Shown: positions 1 to 9,618 of the stretch, piece by piece
Layout of the letters: the number at the start of each line of letters is the position of its first letter
Position numbering within the stretch: the stretch's first letter is position 1
The notes under the pieces: model-generated
The model's database searches: none
What the model saw: the letters and a program-made list of their open reading frames with translations, nothing else
Told to the model about the DNA's origin: nothing
Assembly: GCF_032854445.1 (NCBI RefSeq)
Contig: NW_027017977.1
Coordinates: 62,001 to 126,000, forward strand
Source: Liolophura sinensis
Lineage: Eukaryota > Mollusca > Polyplacophora > Chitonida > Chitonidae
Direction of reading: 5' to 3'
DNA: 64,000 nucleotides
Made by a program: the position numbers and the translations under genes

Positions 1-575
1 AAATTTCATCCATTTATAGTAAAAAGGGCCTCGTAGTGTGCAGCAGGCACATCAAAAAACGTTTAAAAATTACAATCCAGAGACATTCTCTTTGAATATT
101 TCTGGATACAACAATCAACAAATTTATGACCTTCGAACAAAATAATCGATATCCCTGTTTTTACATCCCCTGATAATTCCCTGAACAGCTGTCAGGAAAT
201 TATACGTGACAGGGGTCAGGATATCATTGACTTATCAGAAGAGGAAATTTACACAGAGTTGAAATCACAGGGTGTCACCAGATTGTAATGCTTCACTAAG
301 AAGAAATCATTAAACTAAATACACATTTTCTGACCTTCAATAGTAAATCTCTTCCGTCGTATAACTACTTTGGACCGTATAGGGTTAGTGTGGATTAATT
401 TATTTATTTGATTGGTGTTTTACGCCGTACTCAAGAATATTTCACTTATACGACAGCGGCCAGCATTATGATGGGAGAAAACCTGGCAGAGCCCAGGGGA
501 AACCCACGACCATCAGCAGGTTCCAGGCAGATCTTCCCACGTAAGGTTAGTGTGGACTTGTATATTCCTTTTTAT
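1..575 (+). pseudogene. LINE ORF1 remnant (nucleic-acid-binding protein)
   Basis: A broken ORF1. The recognisable order is a HPF-x-x-KRA-like segment at about 10-50, then the DLSEE-like acidic segment near 225-250, then the T-K-K-x-G-x-x-I-K-L-N region near 290-330, and finally the V-D-L-Y-I-P segment that precedes the zinc knuckles, near 545-575. Stops occur early (TAG near 34-36) and the zinc knuckles themselves are absent. A SINE interrupts it at 395-544. It encodes nothing functional. The assignment rests on its similarity to the better preserved ORF1 at 27640-28648. Confidence 0.75.
395..544 (-). repeat. SINE-A copy, 5'-truncated
   Basis: Reverse-strand copy of the commonest SINE here. 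It keeps the 3' part (AATATTCTTGAGTACGGCGTAAAACACCAATCAAATAAAT type) and the body but lacks the tRNA-like head. A 12-bp target duplication GGTTAGTGTGGA lies at 383-394 and 545-556, so the borders are exact. It sits inside the ORF1 remnant and is therefore younger than it. Confidence 0.9.
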
Positions 576-607
576 GTATTTATATTACACGTTGATTCAA
601 CTCACCA

Positions 608-790
608 GGACAGGCCCGGATAGCACAGTTGGTAGAGCGTCCGCTTCGGCACCGGTAGATCGAGGGTCAATCCTTGGTCGTGTCACACCCGTCCTGCAAG
701 GAAGCACATTACACGTACATGCACCCTAAGGATTCCTTTGTCGTCATATGACTGAAAAATTGTTGAGTTCGAGGTTAAACCATAAGCACT
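608..790 (+). repeat. Second tRNA-derived SINE family (SINE-B)
   Basis: The head carries an A-box-like TAGCACAGTTGGTAGAGCG and a degenerate B-box-like GGGTCAATCC, the layout of a tRNA-derived RNA polymerase III promoter. The tail reads GAAAAATTGTTGAGTTCGAGG, then TTAAACCATAAG, and ends in a CACTCACTC-type repeat. SINEs of this build are common in molluscs (from memory). Boundaries are approximate because no clean target duplication was found. Confidence 0.75.
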
Positions 791-794
791 CACT

Positions 795-1604
795 CAACTT
801 AGAGAGTATTTAGAGAGTAAATACCTGGAGGCTTGGGAGCCTTCTTTATATAACCTACGTATTACCTCATTTCAATATGCTACAAAGCTTAAAGCTCATC
901 TAACAAACGACTGTGTTTTCAATCCATTATATATGTACACAAGTATACTAAATGTCCTAACAAGATCACTTCGTTCGGTGTTCGTGTTAAGGACGATAAT
1001 GTGGAAGCCAACATTGAATTTGGGGACATAGGTCCGGTTTCTTTTCCAGAGTCCCCCTCCATGGCTTCTTCCACAACGTAAATTGATCCATCATTTGTAA
1101 ATAATAATAATCAAAAATCAATAGTAAAAATCATAATAAATATGTTTTCAATCCACCATATGTAGATAAATTTAATAGAAGCCTTAGATCCTTTCTTCCC
1201 CTCTTCGTATTTTGAACCATTGTGGAGCCATGATCACACTGGAAGAGATAAATCCGGTGTCTTTTCCGAAGTCTCAGAAAACATTAACAAATCCTGAAAA
1301 TTTCTCAGTAAAGTCTTACTGGATTTAAGGCTAATTATCACCTTTATAAGTTTATATATACTGACGGGTCAAATTGTGAGCGACTGTCTTAGAACAGCGC
1401 CTATCTTCTTTTCGTCCTCCATCCTTTTCCTTGATCTTTTCTGCCGAGGTTAGAACTATTCTTGTGGTCATATCATGTGTTTCTTCTGGAAGGCCTTTAT
1501 GTGCAGTGACTCGTTCTCCTGTCTTTGGCAATACAGAATGATAAATTTAAAAACTCATTGATAGTTTATCTTAAAGTGGGAAACTAATTAGAAGACGTAA
1601 AGAT
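795..1604 (+). pseudogene. LINE ORF2 C-terminal remnant
   Basis: Decayed ORF2 3' half. It covers the region after the reverse transcriptase (the Y-V-E-A-N-E-P-S and Y-A-T-K-L-K-A-H segments), the connection, and the start of RNase H with the TDGS motif near 1360. The reading frame is broken many times. The homologous segment in a better copy is at 56789-57799 on the minus strand. The downstream RNase H part is interrupted by the Harbinger element at 1608. Confidence 0.75.
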
Positions 1605-1961
1605 ATTGGGCTGAATTCATAAAAGTCGTTTAAGGTGTGTGCAGTTAAAACGCGCTTATGTTTTACACGGAGGATAAAACACTATTGTCCGCGGACAGCT
1701 AAACGACTGTCTAAACGATAAGTCGAGAGCTTCGATGATCGTCCGTTTAGCTGTCCGCGGATTACTTGTGAATGAATGCCTGTCGTCTCATTGTTCGGTA
1801 CGGTATGCGTGGTGTAAGACGTCATAAAAGTAAATATAATACAAATAGACAGCGGGAGTGAAACATACTCAAACAGCGCCAACAGTGTGATGTTTGAAAT
1901 ATGGTCAAACTAAACCGACGATACCACGCTGAATGTAATGTGCATTTCCAATTCATCCAAA

Positions 1962-3215
1962 ATGTCAGGAAAGAAGAGAGGGAAAAATTTTTCCTATGAG
2001 CAGCGAATGGGTCTCATTGAGATAATTAAGGTCGACCACACTGTCGTAGAAGATAAGAGTTGTGACACATCGGCCAACAGAAAGAAGCAGGCACCATGGG
2101 AGAAAATCTCCAAAGAAATGTCTGCTAATTTTCCCGAGCGACCAAAATCGTATGCGAAGGATCTACGAGAGTTGTGGAGGAGGATGAAAACAAAGGCAAA
2201 AGCGATGGTTCGCGCGAAAAAAATCGATCTGCACAAAACTGGTGGTGGAGCGGCTGTCGTTGGTGAACTTGGCCTTGAAATCATGGCTATCTTGGCAATC
2301 ATTGCTGCGGATCTGGAGCAAATACATAACGATGTAGATGATGATGCAATGCCAATGTTTGAAGGATTGGCACAAACACAAACAGACATCGATAATGTTA
2401 CAGCATCGACTAGCACGGCGGACTTACAAGAAAGGTATTTCAAAACTTTTCATAGCAATGTGGTATGTTGATAGTACAGTGATTATTACAGCTTTTATTA
2501 ACTGACTTATCCAGCAACGGTTGTGTGCCTCATAGAACTGTCTGCAGTATAATTTTCACTGTAAACCGGGCCTTATGCGCAGATTGTATGGTGAATCAGG
2601 AAGGAAAGAATATTCCAAAGTGTTCAATTCCGAACAATAAATGGGCACCATAGCAGGGTTTTCTTCTTAAAACATTGTTATTTATTCTTTAAATAATCAA
2701 AGTACATATATCATTGTTCTATTACAGAGCAAATCGAGAATGTTCCGAGAACATTTCTTCTGCCGAAGAACACGAGGAACTAGAAAGTCGTGGCGCCCTT
2801 GATATAACGCAGAATACCCAACCATCCAAGCCTACCCTCATATCAACTGGGTAAGATGTGTTTCTGAAAGGGTTGCACTTCGCACTTGAGCTGCTGTCAT
2901 CTACATTGTTCATATGTATTCCGTATTGCACTTTTCAGGAAAAAAAAGACACCCTCAACAGCTACACGTCATGAGTCGGGACCGGTACCGCAGAAGACGA
3001 CTGAAGTATTGTCTTACCTAAAAGAGGAACATGAAGCAAAGATGACGTTGATTGAACTTCAAAAAGAGGCAGCAATATGCAAACGAAAAGCCTACGAAGC
3101 GAAATCTGATTACTACAAAAACTTAGACGCAAGCGTATTGATTTGTAAAATGATTTCTATCTTTGAATTAAATAAGACATTGTCCAGACACTGTTTGCTT
3201 TGTTTTGCTCGCTGA
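1962..3215 (+). CDS. Harbinger Myb/SANT-like DNA-binding protein (three exons)
   Basis: Accessory protein of the Harbinger element. In characterised Harbinger systems the Myb-like partner binds the transposon ends and brings the transposase to the nucleus; here that role is inferred. Predicted exons are 1962-2434, 2728-2850 and 2939-3215. Both introns have GT donors (GTATTT, GTAAGA) and pyrimidine-rich AG acceptors, and the phases fit, giving a frame of 291 codons including the stop. Residues about 10-85 form a basic helical MADF/SANT-like domain with conserved tryptophans (APWEKI, LRELWRR). A hydrophobic helix follows near 105-120. The C-terminal half contains a charged, coiled-coil-like stretch (LKEEHEAKMTLIELQKEAA). 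I chose the ATG at 1962 (MSGKKRGKNF) because the sequence becomes family-like there; an in-frame ATG at 1938 is possible. The last coding 100 bp overlap the transposase on the other strand. Confidence 0.8.
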
Positions 3216-4622
3216 TTGAAATGTTGCACAACGAATCTCTGTCGAAATAGGTTGCCTCGTAAGTCCGCTTCAACCGTGTTCAGTGGTCGAATTGGTTCCT
3301 CAAGGTTTTGTCTCGGCAGGTCTGGCTCAGGCTCAGGCAGAGGATCGTGTCGTCGTCTTGCCAGGTTATGTAAGCAGGCAGTTGCAACTATAATAGCCAT
3401 GTTGTGATCCAGCTGAAATTGAAGCGGCGATCAATGTACACGTATTGAAATCTAAGTACTGTATATGAAATAAAGCTGAAATAAAAGTGACTTATGTGAG
3501 GGAACGTTATTATTTTAGTGTCGTCAGAAAATGTTCTACGTCACACCCGACTAAACCACCGTATTATAATAGATTCTACTTTGAAACAGTTTTAGAACTC
3601 CTCTCATTCAGGAAAATATTAAGCAAAAACGGATAATATTTTTTCAATGATTTCCAAACAGATTCTGCGGACAAATCGTTTGTTGTGGTTTTGTGAAATA
3701 AACTGACATTGCATTTACTTACTGAACACCTCAGATGCATTCCCTTGGAAATGCATTGAAACCTTTTCTTCCAAATCCCAAATGCTCTTTTAATCACTCC
3801 CCTTGTTCTTCTCTGAGCAGTATTGTAACGAATCTCTGCTGGTGTCATCGGATTGCGAATAGGAGTGAGCATGAATTAGCGACACGTGTACGCTGGATCC
3901 CCAAGCAAAATACCTTGGCATTCTCCTGTCTGGAATTTACGGAATAGTTCCGACTCCTCAGATACCCGAGAGTCATGTGCTGAACCATACCATCTGGAAA
4001 CAACGTTCGTGAAGATAAGTTGATGGTGACACACAAGCTGACAGTTGAGGCTGTAATATCCTTTCCTGTTTATAAAGCGTAAAGCATCCCTGCCACCAGG
4101 GTTTACAATTGCTACATTGGAGCCATCGATGGCGCCAATAACACCAGGGAAATGCGTAACCTCATAAAACCCCTGTGCAACTACTCGTCTTTCTTGCAGT
4201 GTGTCGGGGAAATGAATAAACTGCCTTTTCCTGGCACAAATCGCGGCAGTGACACGATCAATAGCCCTGCAACACGACGCTTGTGACACTCCACACATGT
4301 CCCCAACATCCATCTGAAACGATGCTCTCGCATAGAATCGTAATGCAACTGTCAACTGTTGAAGAGGAGTTAGTGCATGATTCCTCCTGGTTGCGGGCAA
4401 CAGGTCATCTTGTAATAAATTCAGCAGCCAACGAAACGATTCTTTGGAGATCCTGTAACGTCTGATGAATTTTGTATCATCGTATTTCTCTAAGGGATTT
4501 ATTCTATTCTCAAAAACCCTGACGGCATGCCCATGATCACGGCGCATCTGTACCTCTTCCCCTGCCTCGTCCTGAGCAAACTCTAACACTGCTAGGGCAT
4601 CCATGTCAGCACCGTTCTGCAC
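3113..4622 (-). pseudogene. HARBI1-like Harbinger transposase, damaged
   Basis: DDE nuclease that cuts and pastes Harbinger elements. Two exons are predicted: 4622-3723 (300 codons, donor GTAAGT) and 3412-3113 (acceptor TTTCAG), joining in phase 0. The helical N-terminus (ISKESFRWLLNLL, MCGVSQASCCRAID) is followed by the catalytic core: first Asp in GAIDGSN (residue 166) and second in YGSAHDSRV (217). Two lesions are visible. An in-frame TAA falls at codon 249, just after GDPAYTCR. The segment that normally carries the third acidic residue (VIE-x-x-FG) reads VIKRAFG, with AAA where one G would make GAA. The rest of the frame is open, ending with ATACLHNLARRR and a variable tail. The element probably depends on a transposase from elsewhere. 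Confidence 0.82.
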
Positions 4623-4889
4623 TAAACTTAGAGCGATTCCCTATGTAAAGTACTTAGTTGGAGCAGTTAAACATACCCCTCACTGACGATTAAACATTCC
4701 TTTGTTGTTTAGACGCGTGTGGTTAAATTTTGATCGGGTGTTATTTAATCACATCTTGTGAATCGGCGACTAAGATTAAATAGGCGATGATCGCATCATT
4801 AGTGCTTTTACACGCGTGTAAACTTTAAAACACCTTTATGAATTCGGCCCATTGTATTCTGCTGAATATCACGTCATCTACAATTACCC

Positions 4890-5353
4890 CCAAATTGGTT
4901 TTACCAACAAATTTAATACGTTTACCTCAACACTTTAGTTCAGGATCAAGATGAAATTTCCGTTTATAACAAAATTGCTTACTAACGGTTTTACGTGTTC
5001 AAAATCTTAATACGATTGAGAAGTGAGCAACTGAAAAGGGTTTGAGATAAAGCCGCAAATAACGTTCGATGTTATTCATATTTTTAGTGCGGTATCATAT
5101 CAGAAAATCAAGATGTAAAGAACCCTCTGTGCCAAATGTTAATACTATGGCTAAGCTGTTGATTTTAATACAGTTTGTGACATAATGGTGCCCTGGGTAC
5201 ACCCATTTCCATCTCAAAAGAGCCAGAAAGAGTGGACACCATCCGTACCATATACTTATGATCACATAAAAATTCCGATATATATAATGGTAATCAGCCT
5301 GTGACGCTCATATTCAAAGCCGTGCTGTAGGCCTTTTTAGGTCGAAAAATATC
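4890..5353 (-). mobile_element. LINE ORF2 fragment, copy B
   Basis: Minus-strand reverse transcriptase segment, running from the FFDLEKAYD-like motif region near 5335 down to the IVG-x-TKF-like segment near 4900. It is heavily mutated and has no long frame. Its high-coordinate end abuts the (GAAT)n tail of another LINE at 5354. Confidence 0.75.
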
Positions 5354-5629
5354 GAATGAATGAATAAATGATTATGCTTTAACGCCACATCGGCAATACT
5401 TCAGCCATAACGTGGCGAGAACAAAGTGACAACACGAGACGGTTAAGGTTTTCGATATGATAATGAGAACAACAAAAATAAAAGAAAAAGTTCAGATATC
5501 TTTACAAACCAGATAAGAAAAAACCAACACAGTTAAAACTCGAAAACCAGCATATTTTTAAAATAGTATATCTAGAAATCTCTATGTATGCTTATCTATA
5601 GATATTTAAGAAAATTAAAATTTATATTT

Positions 5630-6486
5630 TATCATATAGGCCAATGGACTTCAAATATTTTATGACAACATCACCAGCGATGCTGTCAAATAATTCATAT
5701 ATAGAGATGACTGTGTAGAATCTTTGGCGAACATGGGCAAAACCCACACAGTCAACCAGGATATATTTGATGCCCTATTGTGCATCATATTCAACACTCT
5801 CGGGAGCACTGCTCCCATCTAAAATGAAATTGTATCAGTTCAGAATGCCCAATACAACACCTCCCTACTTGGTATCTACGAGACATTTGACAAGTATAGT
5901 CATTGTAGCCAATGACAGGATGAATAGCATGCAGTTTATTATAGATCTGCACGACCCATTCATCCTGCCAAAGGCGACGAATATATTTAAGAATATTAGA
6001 TTTTATGTCAGTTTACGGTATTTTAACCCGAGATACAGGTTTATACAGGGCAGCTTTCGCTTTCCTGTCCACGACTGTGTTTCCATGGATACCAGTATGA
6101 CTTGGTATCCAACAGAATATAATATCTTTACCTCGTTTAATTATTAGTTTTCTGTGTTTGGCTATTATCTGAAGGATCAGTGGAATTTTAAATTTATTAT
6201 TCTGACTTGCCAAAAGGCAAGACAGCAATTCGCTGCATATCACTGCCCTCTGGGCACGCTCAAAAAAAAAACATATGATAAGACCAGGAGTATAGCCCTG
6301 GCCTCTGCAGAAAAGATTGAAGACGAGGATGGAAGGCGAAGAAAAGCAACTCGCTGATCTAAGACAGCAGCAGCTGCAACCCTTTAGCTTGATGTTAACT
6401 TCCACAATATGGTCCCGTATACGAGGACCGAACAAAGGGAACTTGTTGGGACATTTATAAAATTTGTCTATATATGATGGATTGAA
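5630..6486 (-). pseudogene. LINE ORF2 C-terminal part (RNase H and Cys-rich end)
   Basis: Minus-strand ORF2 remnant. An open stretch at 6570-6013 includes the connection region (LFGPRIRDHIVE) and RNase H, with CSELLSCLLA (third acidic residue region, here E for the usual D) and CWIPSHTGIHGNTVVDR-like sequence at its end. The remaining C-terminus, at about 5870-5640, ends in a degenerate version of the V-I-N-Y-L-K-x-I-G-L-Y segment. Frames are broken, and the TDGS segment of RNase H is largely lost. Confidence 0.75.
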
Positions 6487-6493
6487 TAGCGTT

Positions 6494-6715
6494 ATAAGCG
6501 TTATGTCCGACATTCGTAGTCCGTAAAGGGCGTTCCAAGTCGATAATCGCAAGATCCATTTCCAAAACAACTTTTAACACTAGCTTAAAAATTATACAAA
6601 TAAGAAATAAAGCCAGTAACACACAAGAGAGAAGCGGTCATCAGTTTTCAATGATGGCGGGCTGACAATGAATATTCCAGGCATGAATTCCATATCAAAG
6701 TTCAAATTCTTAGTA
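6494..6715 (+). repeat. F repeat, copy 1
   Basis: One of six copies of an unassigned dispersed repeat of up to about 460 bp. It starts at ATAAGCG(T)CATGTCCGAC. Internal landmarks are GGCGTTCCAAGTCGATAATC, AAGATCCATTTCC and ATATTCCAGGCATGAAT. It joins LINE ORF2 sequence on one side and LINE 5' UTR on the other. I recognise no coding capacity. Confidence 0.8.
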
Positions 6716-7106
6716 CTTCATATGAGGTATACTCGAACAGACTGATTTATACGACAGGCTAAATTCAATCTACTCGATTGACCCATGGGCCACCGCCTCG
6801 CACATAGTCCCGCAAACGAAATTTGGGAAATAACATTTACTCTCCAAATGGTGTGATGTTGAGAGGGAAATTGGGACCACGAAGGATCTTGCAAAACCAA
6901 CACACCTACCAGGATCTCGTCCTCGGAGATTACGGGTCGCAAACCACGGCAAACAGGTCGATCCCCAGTTGCCTCTCACGCAACCGAGAAGATGTGAGCC
7001 TGTTATATTCACCGGGCTCACACAGGAGAGCTCTACGTTTGTCGTCTTTTACACCAAGCTTGCCTAAAGAGCTGAGATCCTATTCTTATTACCCCGGTAA
7101 CCCCAT

Positions 7107-7126
7107 GGGGGGGGGGGGGGGGGGGG
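7107..7126. repeat. 20-bp homopolymer G tract
   Basis: Twenty consecutive G on the plus strand, at the position where intact LINE copies begin with CCCCCGTGGGG on their sense strand. It is therefore best read as an expansion of the LINE's C-rich 5' end. Confidence 0.9.
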
Positions 7127-7363
7127 CAAGATACAGATACAAAATTACCGTTCAGCCATAAACGTTCATTAGACCACCAGATGGCAACATTTTCGTATTG
7201 ATGTGCGTGGGCACATACCGTAGACGACATTGAAGCTTCTCGACACTTTAAGCCTGCAGTATTGCTTAAGTGGTGTTAAGGCATCGTCATGCCTCTATTT
7301 ATTCTGAGATGTTTAAACATCGCCTTGATCTGGGTGTATAGAGAGCCACCCGGTCACTATATA

Positions 7364-7600
7364 TGAAATAAATGATTGTGGTTTAACGCCCCATCGGCAA
7401 TATTTTAGCCATGTCGTGGTGAGAACATGTTTAAACCACGAATCCGTAAATGTATTCGACATTATAATTACAACATCATAAGTAAAATTAAACATGTTGG
7501 ACATATGGAATCTTCTAAAACAACACAAACGCCCGGTTGAAACTCGTAATCACATAATATATACTCCAGAGTTTTTTTCCGAGGGTAAAAAGAGGGCATT
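7364..7600 (-). mobile_element. LINE 3' end fragment, copy D
   Basis: Minus-strand tail and 3' UTR: AAATAAATGATTGTGG, then TTTAACGCCCCATCGGCAAT and the conserved GTGGTGAGAACA segment. The upstream limit is vague. No coding sequence is left. Confidence 0.75.
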
Positions 7601-7615
7601 AACTCTCTAGGTTAA

Positions 7616-7725
7616 AATTAAATACTGATCGGTCAGCACCCCAATCGGTGCTAGACACGACCTAGATGATGTCGAGAGCCTTTGCACATTTGGCCTTAAG
7701 CATTTTTATGTGAGGTATAAAAGGA
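7616..7725 (-). mobile_element. Small LINE ORF2 fragment, copy E
   Basis: About 110 bp of minus-strand ORF2, from just after the reverse transcriptase (TCGGTGCTAGACACGAC region, coding for the S-S-T-D-W-G-A-D-R segment). It lies directly before plus-strand ORF2 sequence at 7735, so the two meet head to head. Confidence 0.75.
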
Positions 7726-7963
7726 AGGGGATAATACATTACCCTCTCCATCCAATTTAGCAAATAAATTAGCTGAGACAATTTCCAAGAAATCTTCTTC
7801 TGAGAATTATAATTATAATTCCAGCATATTAAAAACCAGCAGAAGAAATTAAATTGCCCTTTTCTTCTAAAACATTAAAAGATTATAATCGTCCTTTAAT
7901 ATCAATAAACTTGAAATTGCATTTAAAAAGGCACACGATACTGCATGTGGTCCTGGTAACGTA

Positions 7964-9618
7964 CAGTCTCGGCCATATTGGTTGGTGCATTGCGTTGACC
8001 TATAATATAACGGCATTTGCATAATAATGGTATCCACTACAACCTAATTTGGATGTCGTCTTTCCAAATCACTATAAGTTGCATCTGAAAGGAGCGGCAA
8101 ACCCAATTAAACATGTTCCGTCTACTGCTGGCGGGACTATATAAGAACGGCATACCATTGAGTTATCATTCGTAGACCAGATAAGTTGGCATTGCAGACG
8201 GGTTTGTTTGATACAGCCAGACAACAAAAAACGTCATTCGGTATTCTCGGTATGTTATAAGCATGCCGGGTCCCTGTAGTGCAAAAACAAGATGGTAGAT
8301 AGTGACCTTGGACGAAGAGGGTCATTCTAAATTGGACATTGCCAGAAGAGCCAGGGTAGGGCGTAACACTGTTACCAGAGTGTTAGCCTTGTACCGAACG
8401 ACTGGTCAAGTGGCATCTGGCAAAAGTACAGGTCCGCAGCGCAGAACGACTGCACGTGACGACCGTCATTTGCTGCAAATAACTAGACGGAACCGGAAAA
8501 AACCGGCGACATGGCTACGCGATCAATGGGGCCAGGCGACCAATGTGCCAGTTTCCGTAGAACGACGCGACGGAGGTTGATTGAACGTGGCTACAGGGCA
8601 AGACGACTTCTCAGGAAGCCCCTTCTAACACGACGCCATCGCCTCCAACGTCTAGCATGGGCAAGACAATGGCGACATTTGACAGTCGGTCACTGGCGAC
8701 ATGTGGTGTTTGCCGATGAATCAAATTATCTCATCCATAAATGTGATGGGAGGGTGCGAGTTCGTCGACTGGTAGGAGAAAGGTTCAATGATGACTGTGT
8801 GCAGGAAACAGTGGCACGAGGGGGCGGGCCCGTCCACGTGTGGGGAGGAATGCACTCCAGAGGGAAATCAGCTCTTATCGTGTTGAGAGAAAACGTAAAT
8901 GGGGTGCGCTACAGGGATATTCTTGAGCGTAACACATGATACCGTGGGCTCGGGCAGAGTTCCAAGACAATTATGCGTTCCAAGACGACAATGCCACTCC
9001 ACATAGGGCCCGCGTAGTTCGCGATTTCTTGCAAAATCATAACGTCAATGTCAGACCCCAGCCTTCTAAATCCCCGGATCTGAACCCGATGGAGCACATG
9101 TGGGAGGAGTTAGACCGCGCAGTAAGGTCAAGGGATGTGCAGCCTCAAAACCAAAGGCAGTTGGAAACAGCACTTTTAGAAGAGTGGGACAATATCCCTG
9201 ATGTTCGGCTGGAGAACCTTGTTGCGAGTATGCCACGTCGTCTACAGGCCATAATGGACGTCAGAGGTGGTCACACCAAATACTGAGATGCTGGAACTGG
9301 CAAAGATAACCGTTGACATTGTAGCCAATCAATTGTACCGTAAAAGACCGGCTGGATTTGAAATGATTTAGGCTCTGATTTGTCTCATGGTTTTAAATGA
9401 ATTTCCTTTATTCTGAGTAGTCCCATCTAAATTAATTCACTAACTGTCTACGAATTGCTCTAGGATGTCGGTAGTAGATTTGATAAATGTCAAAGTCCAT
9501 ACAGATGACAAGAATTCTTTATAACTAGTTATGGGTCGTACAAAACAAGTTTTATTTTAAGTTTATTCGTCAAGATTCAAGCAAATTACCCATGCACCAA
9601 CCATTGTGGCCGAGACTG
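7964..9618 (+). mobile_element. Tc1-type DNA transposon, copy 1
   Basis: 1,655 bp, ends CAGTCTCGGCCA at both termini (inverted), flanked by the TA duplication at 7962-7963 and 9619-9620. It carries one broken transposase. A near-identical copy in the opposite orientation is at 55064-56715. Both were inserted into LINE copies. Confidence 0.95.
8302..9286 (+). pseudogene. Tc1/mariner transposase, frameshifted (copy 1)
   Basis: DDE-family transposase of a Tc1 element, which excises and reinserts the transposon at TA sites. The N-terminal helix-turn-helix is at 8310-8450 (SKLDIARRARVGRNTVTRVL). The catalytic core has the first Asp in VFADES (8713), the second in DDNATPH (8980) and the acidic third residue in DLNPMEHMWEE (9080), so the DD34E triad is still visible. 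Three problems exist. The opening frame has no ATG and is preceded by a TAG. A frameshift lies between 8511 and 8580. A two-base insertion near 8933 creates a stop before MIPWARAEF. The first two are shared with the other copy and the third is not. Confidence 0.9.

Larger units (their letters stand above)
1..1604 (+). mobile_element. Decayed LINE remnants, copy A (composite)
   Basis: Plus-strand remains of the window's main LINE family. Positions 1-575 match the ORF1 start and middle, and about 795-1604 match the end of ORF2, so everything between is missing. Two different versions of the same ORF2 segment occur one after the other (about 910-1080 and 1140-1290), so at least two copies were fused. 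Both flanks of the Harbinger element at 1608-4850 read as LINE RNase H sequence (left end near 1604, right end near 4854-4866), so the LINE is older than the Harbinger insertion. Confidence 0.8.
1608..4850. mobile_element. PIF/Harbinger DNA transposon, 3.24 kb
   Basis: Terminal inverted repeats start GGGCTGAATTCATAAAAG on the left and GGGCCGAATTCATAAAGG on the right (reverse complement). The 3-bp target duplication ATT lies at 1605-1607 and 4851-4853, as expected for this superfamily. Inside are the two standard genes, tail to tail: a Myb/SANT-like DNA-binding protein on the plus strand (1962-3215) and a HARBI1-like DDE transposase on the minus strand (4622-3113). The Myb-like gene looks intact. 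The transposase has a stop codon and appears to lack its third catalytic acid, so this copy probably cannot move itself. Confidence 0.93.
5354..7126 (-). mobile_element. LINE copy C with large internal loss and F repeat
   Basis: Read on the minus strand: 5' UTR 7126-6718, an F repeat 6715-6494, the end of ORF2 6486-5630, 3' UTR, and a tail of (GAAT)n at 5354 onward. All of ORF1 and most of ORF2 are missing. The C-rich 5' end is expanded to a run of 20 identical bases. The F-to-ORF2 junction near 6487-6493 matches the one near 32473-32479, so this copy and copy L descend from the same chimera. Confidence 0.8.

Noticed and set aside
608-690. A functional tRNA gene at the SINE-B head (and at SINE-A heads)
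   Set aside because: The cloverleaf is not complete, the B box is degenerate, and each is followed by a SINE body and tail.
2163-2381. Minus-strand frames opposite the Harbinger Myb-like gene
   Set aside because: They are shadows of the three-exon plus-strand gene, which has family-like sequence and consistent splice phases.
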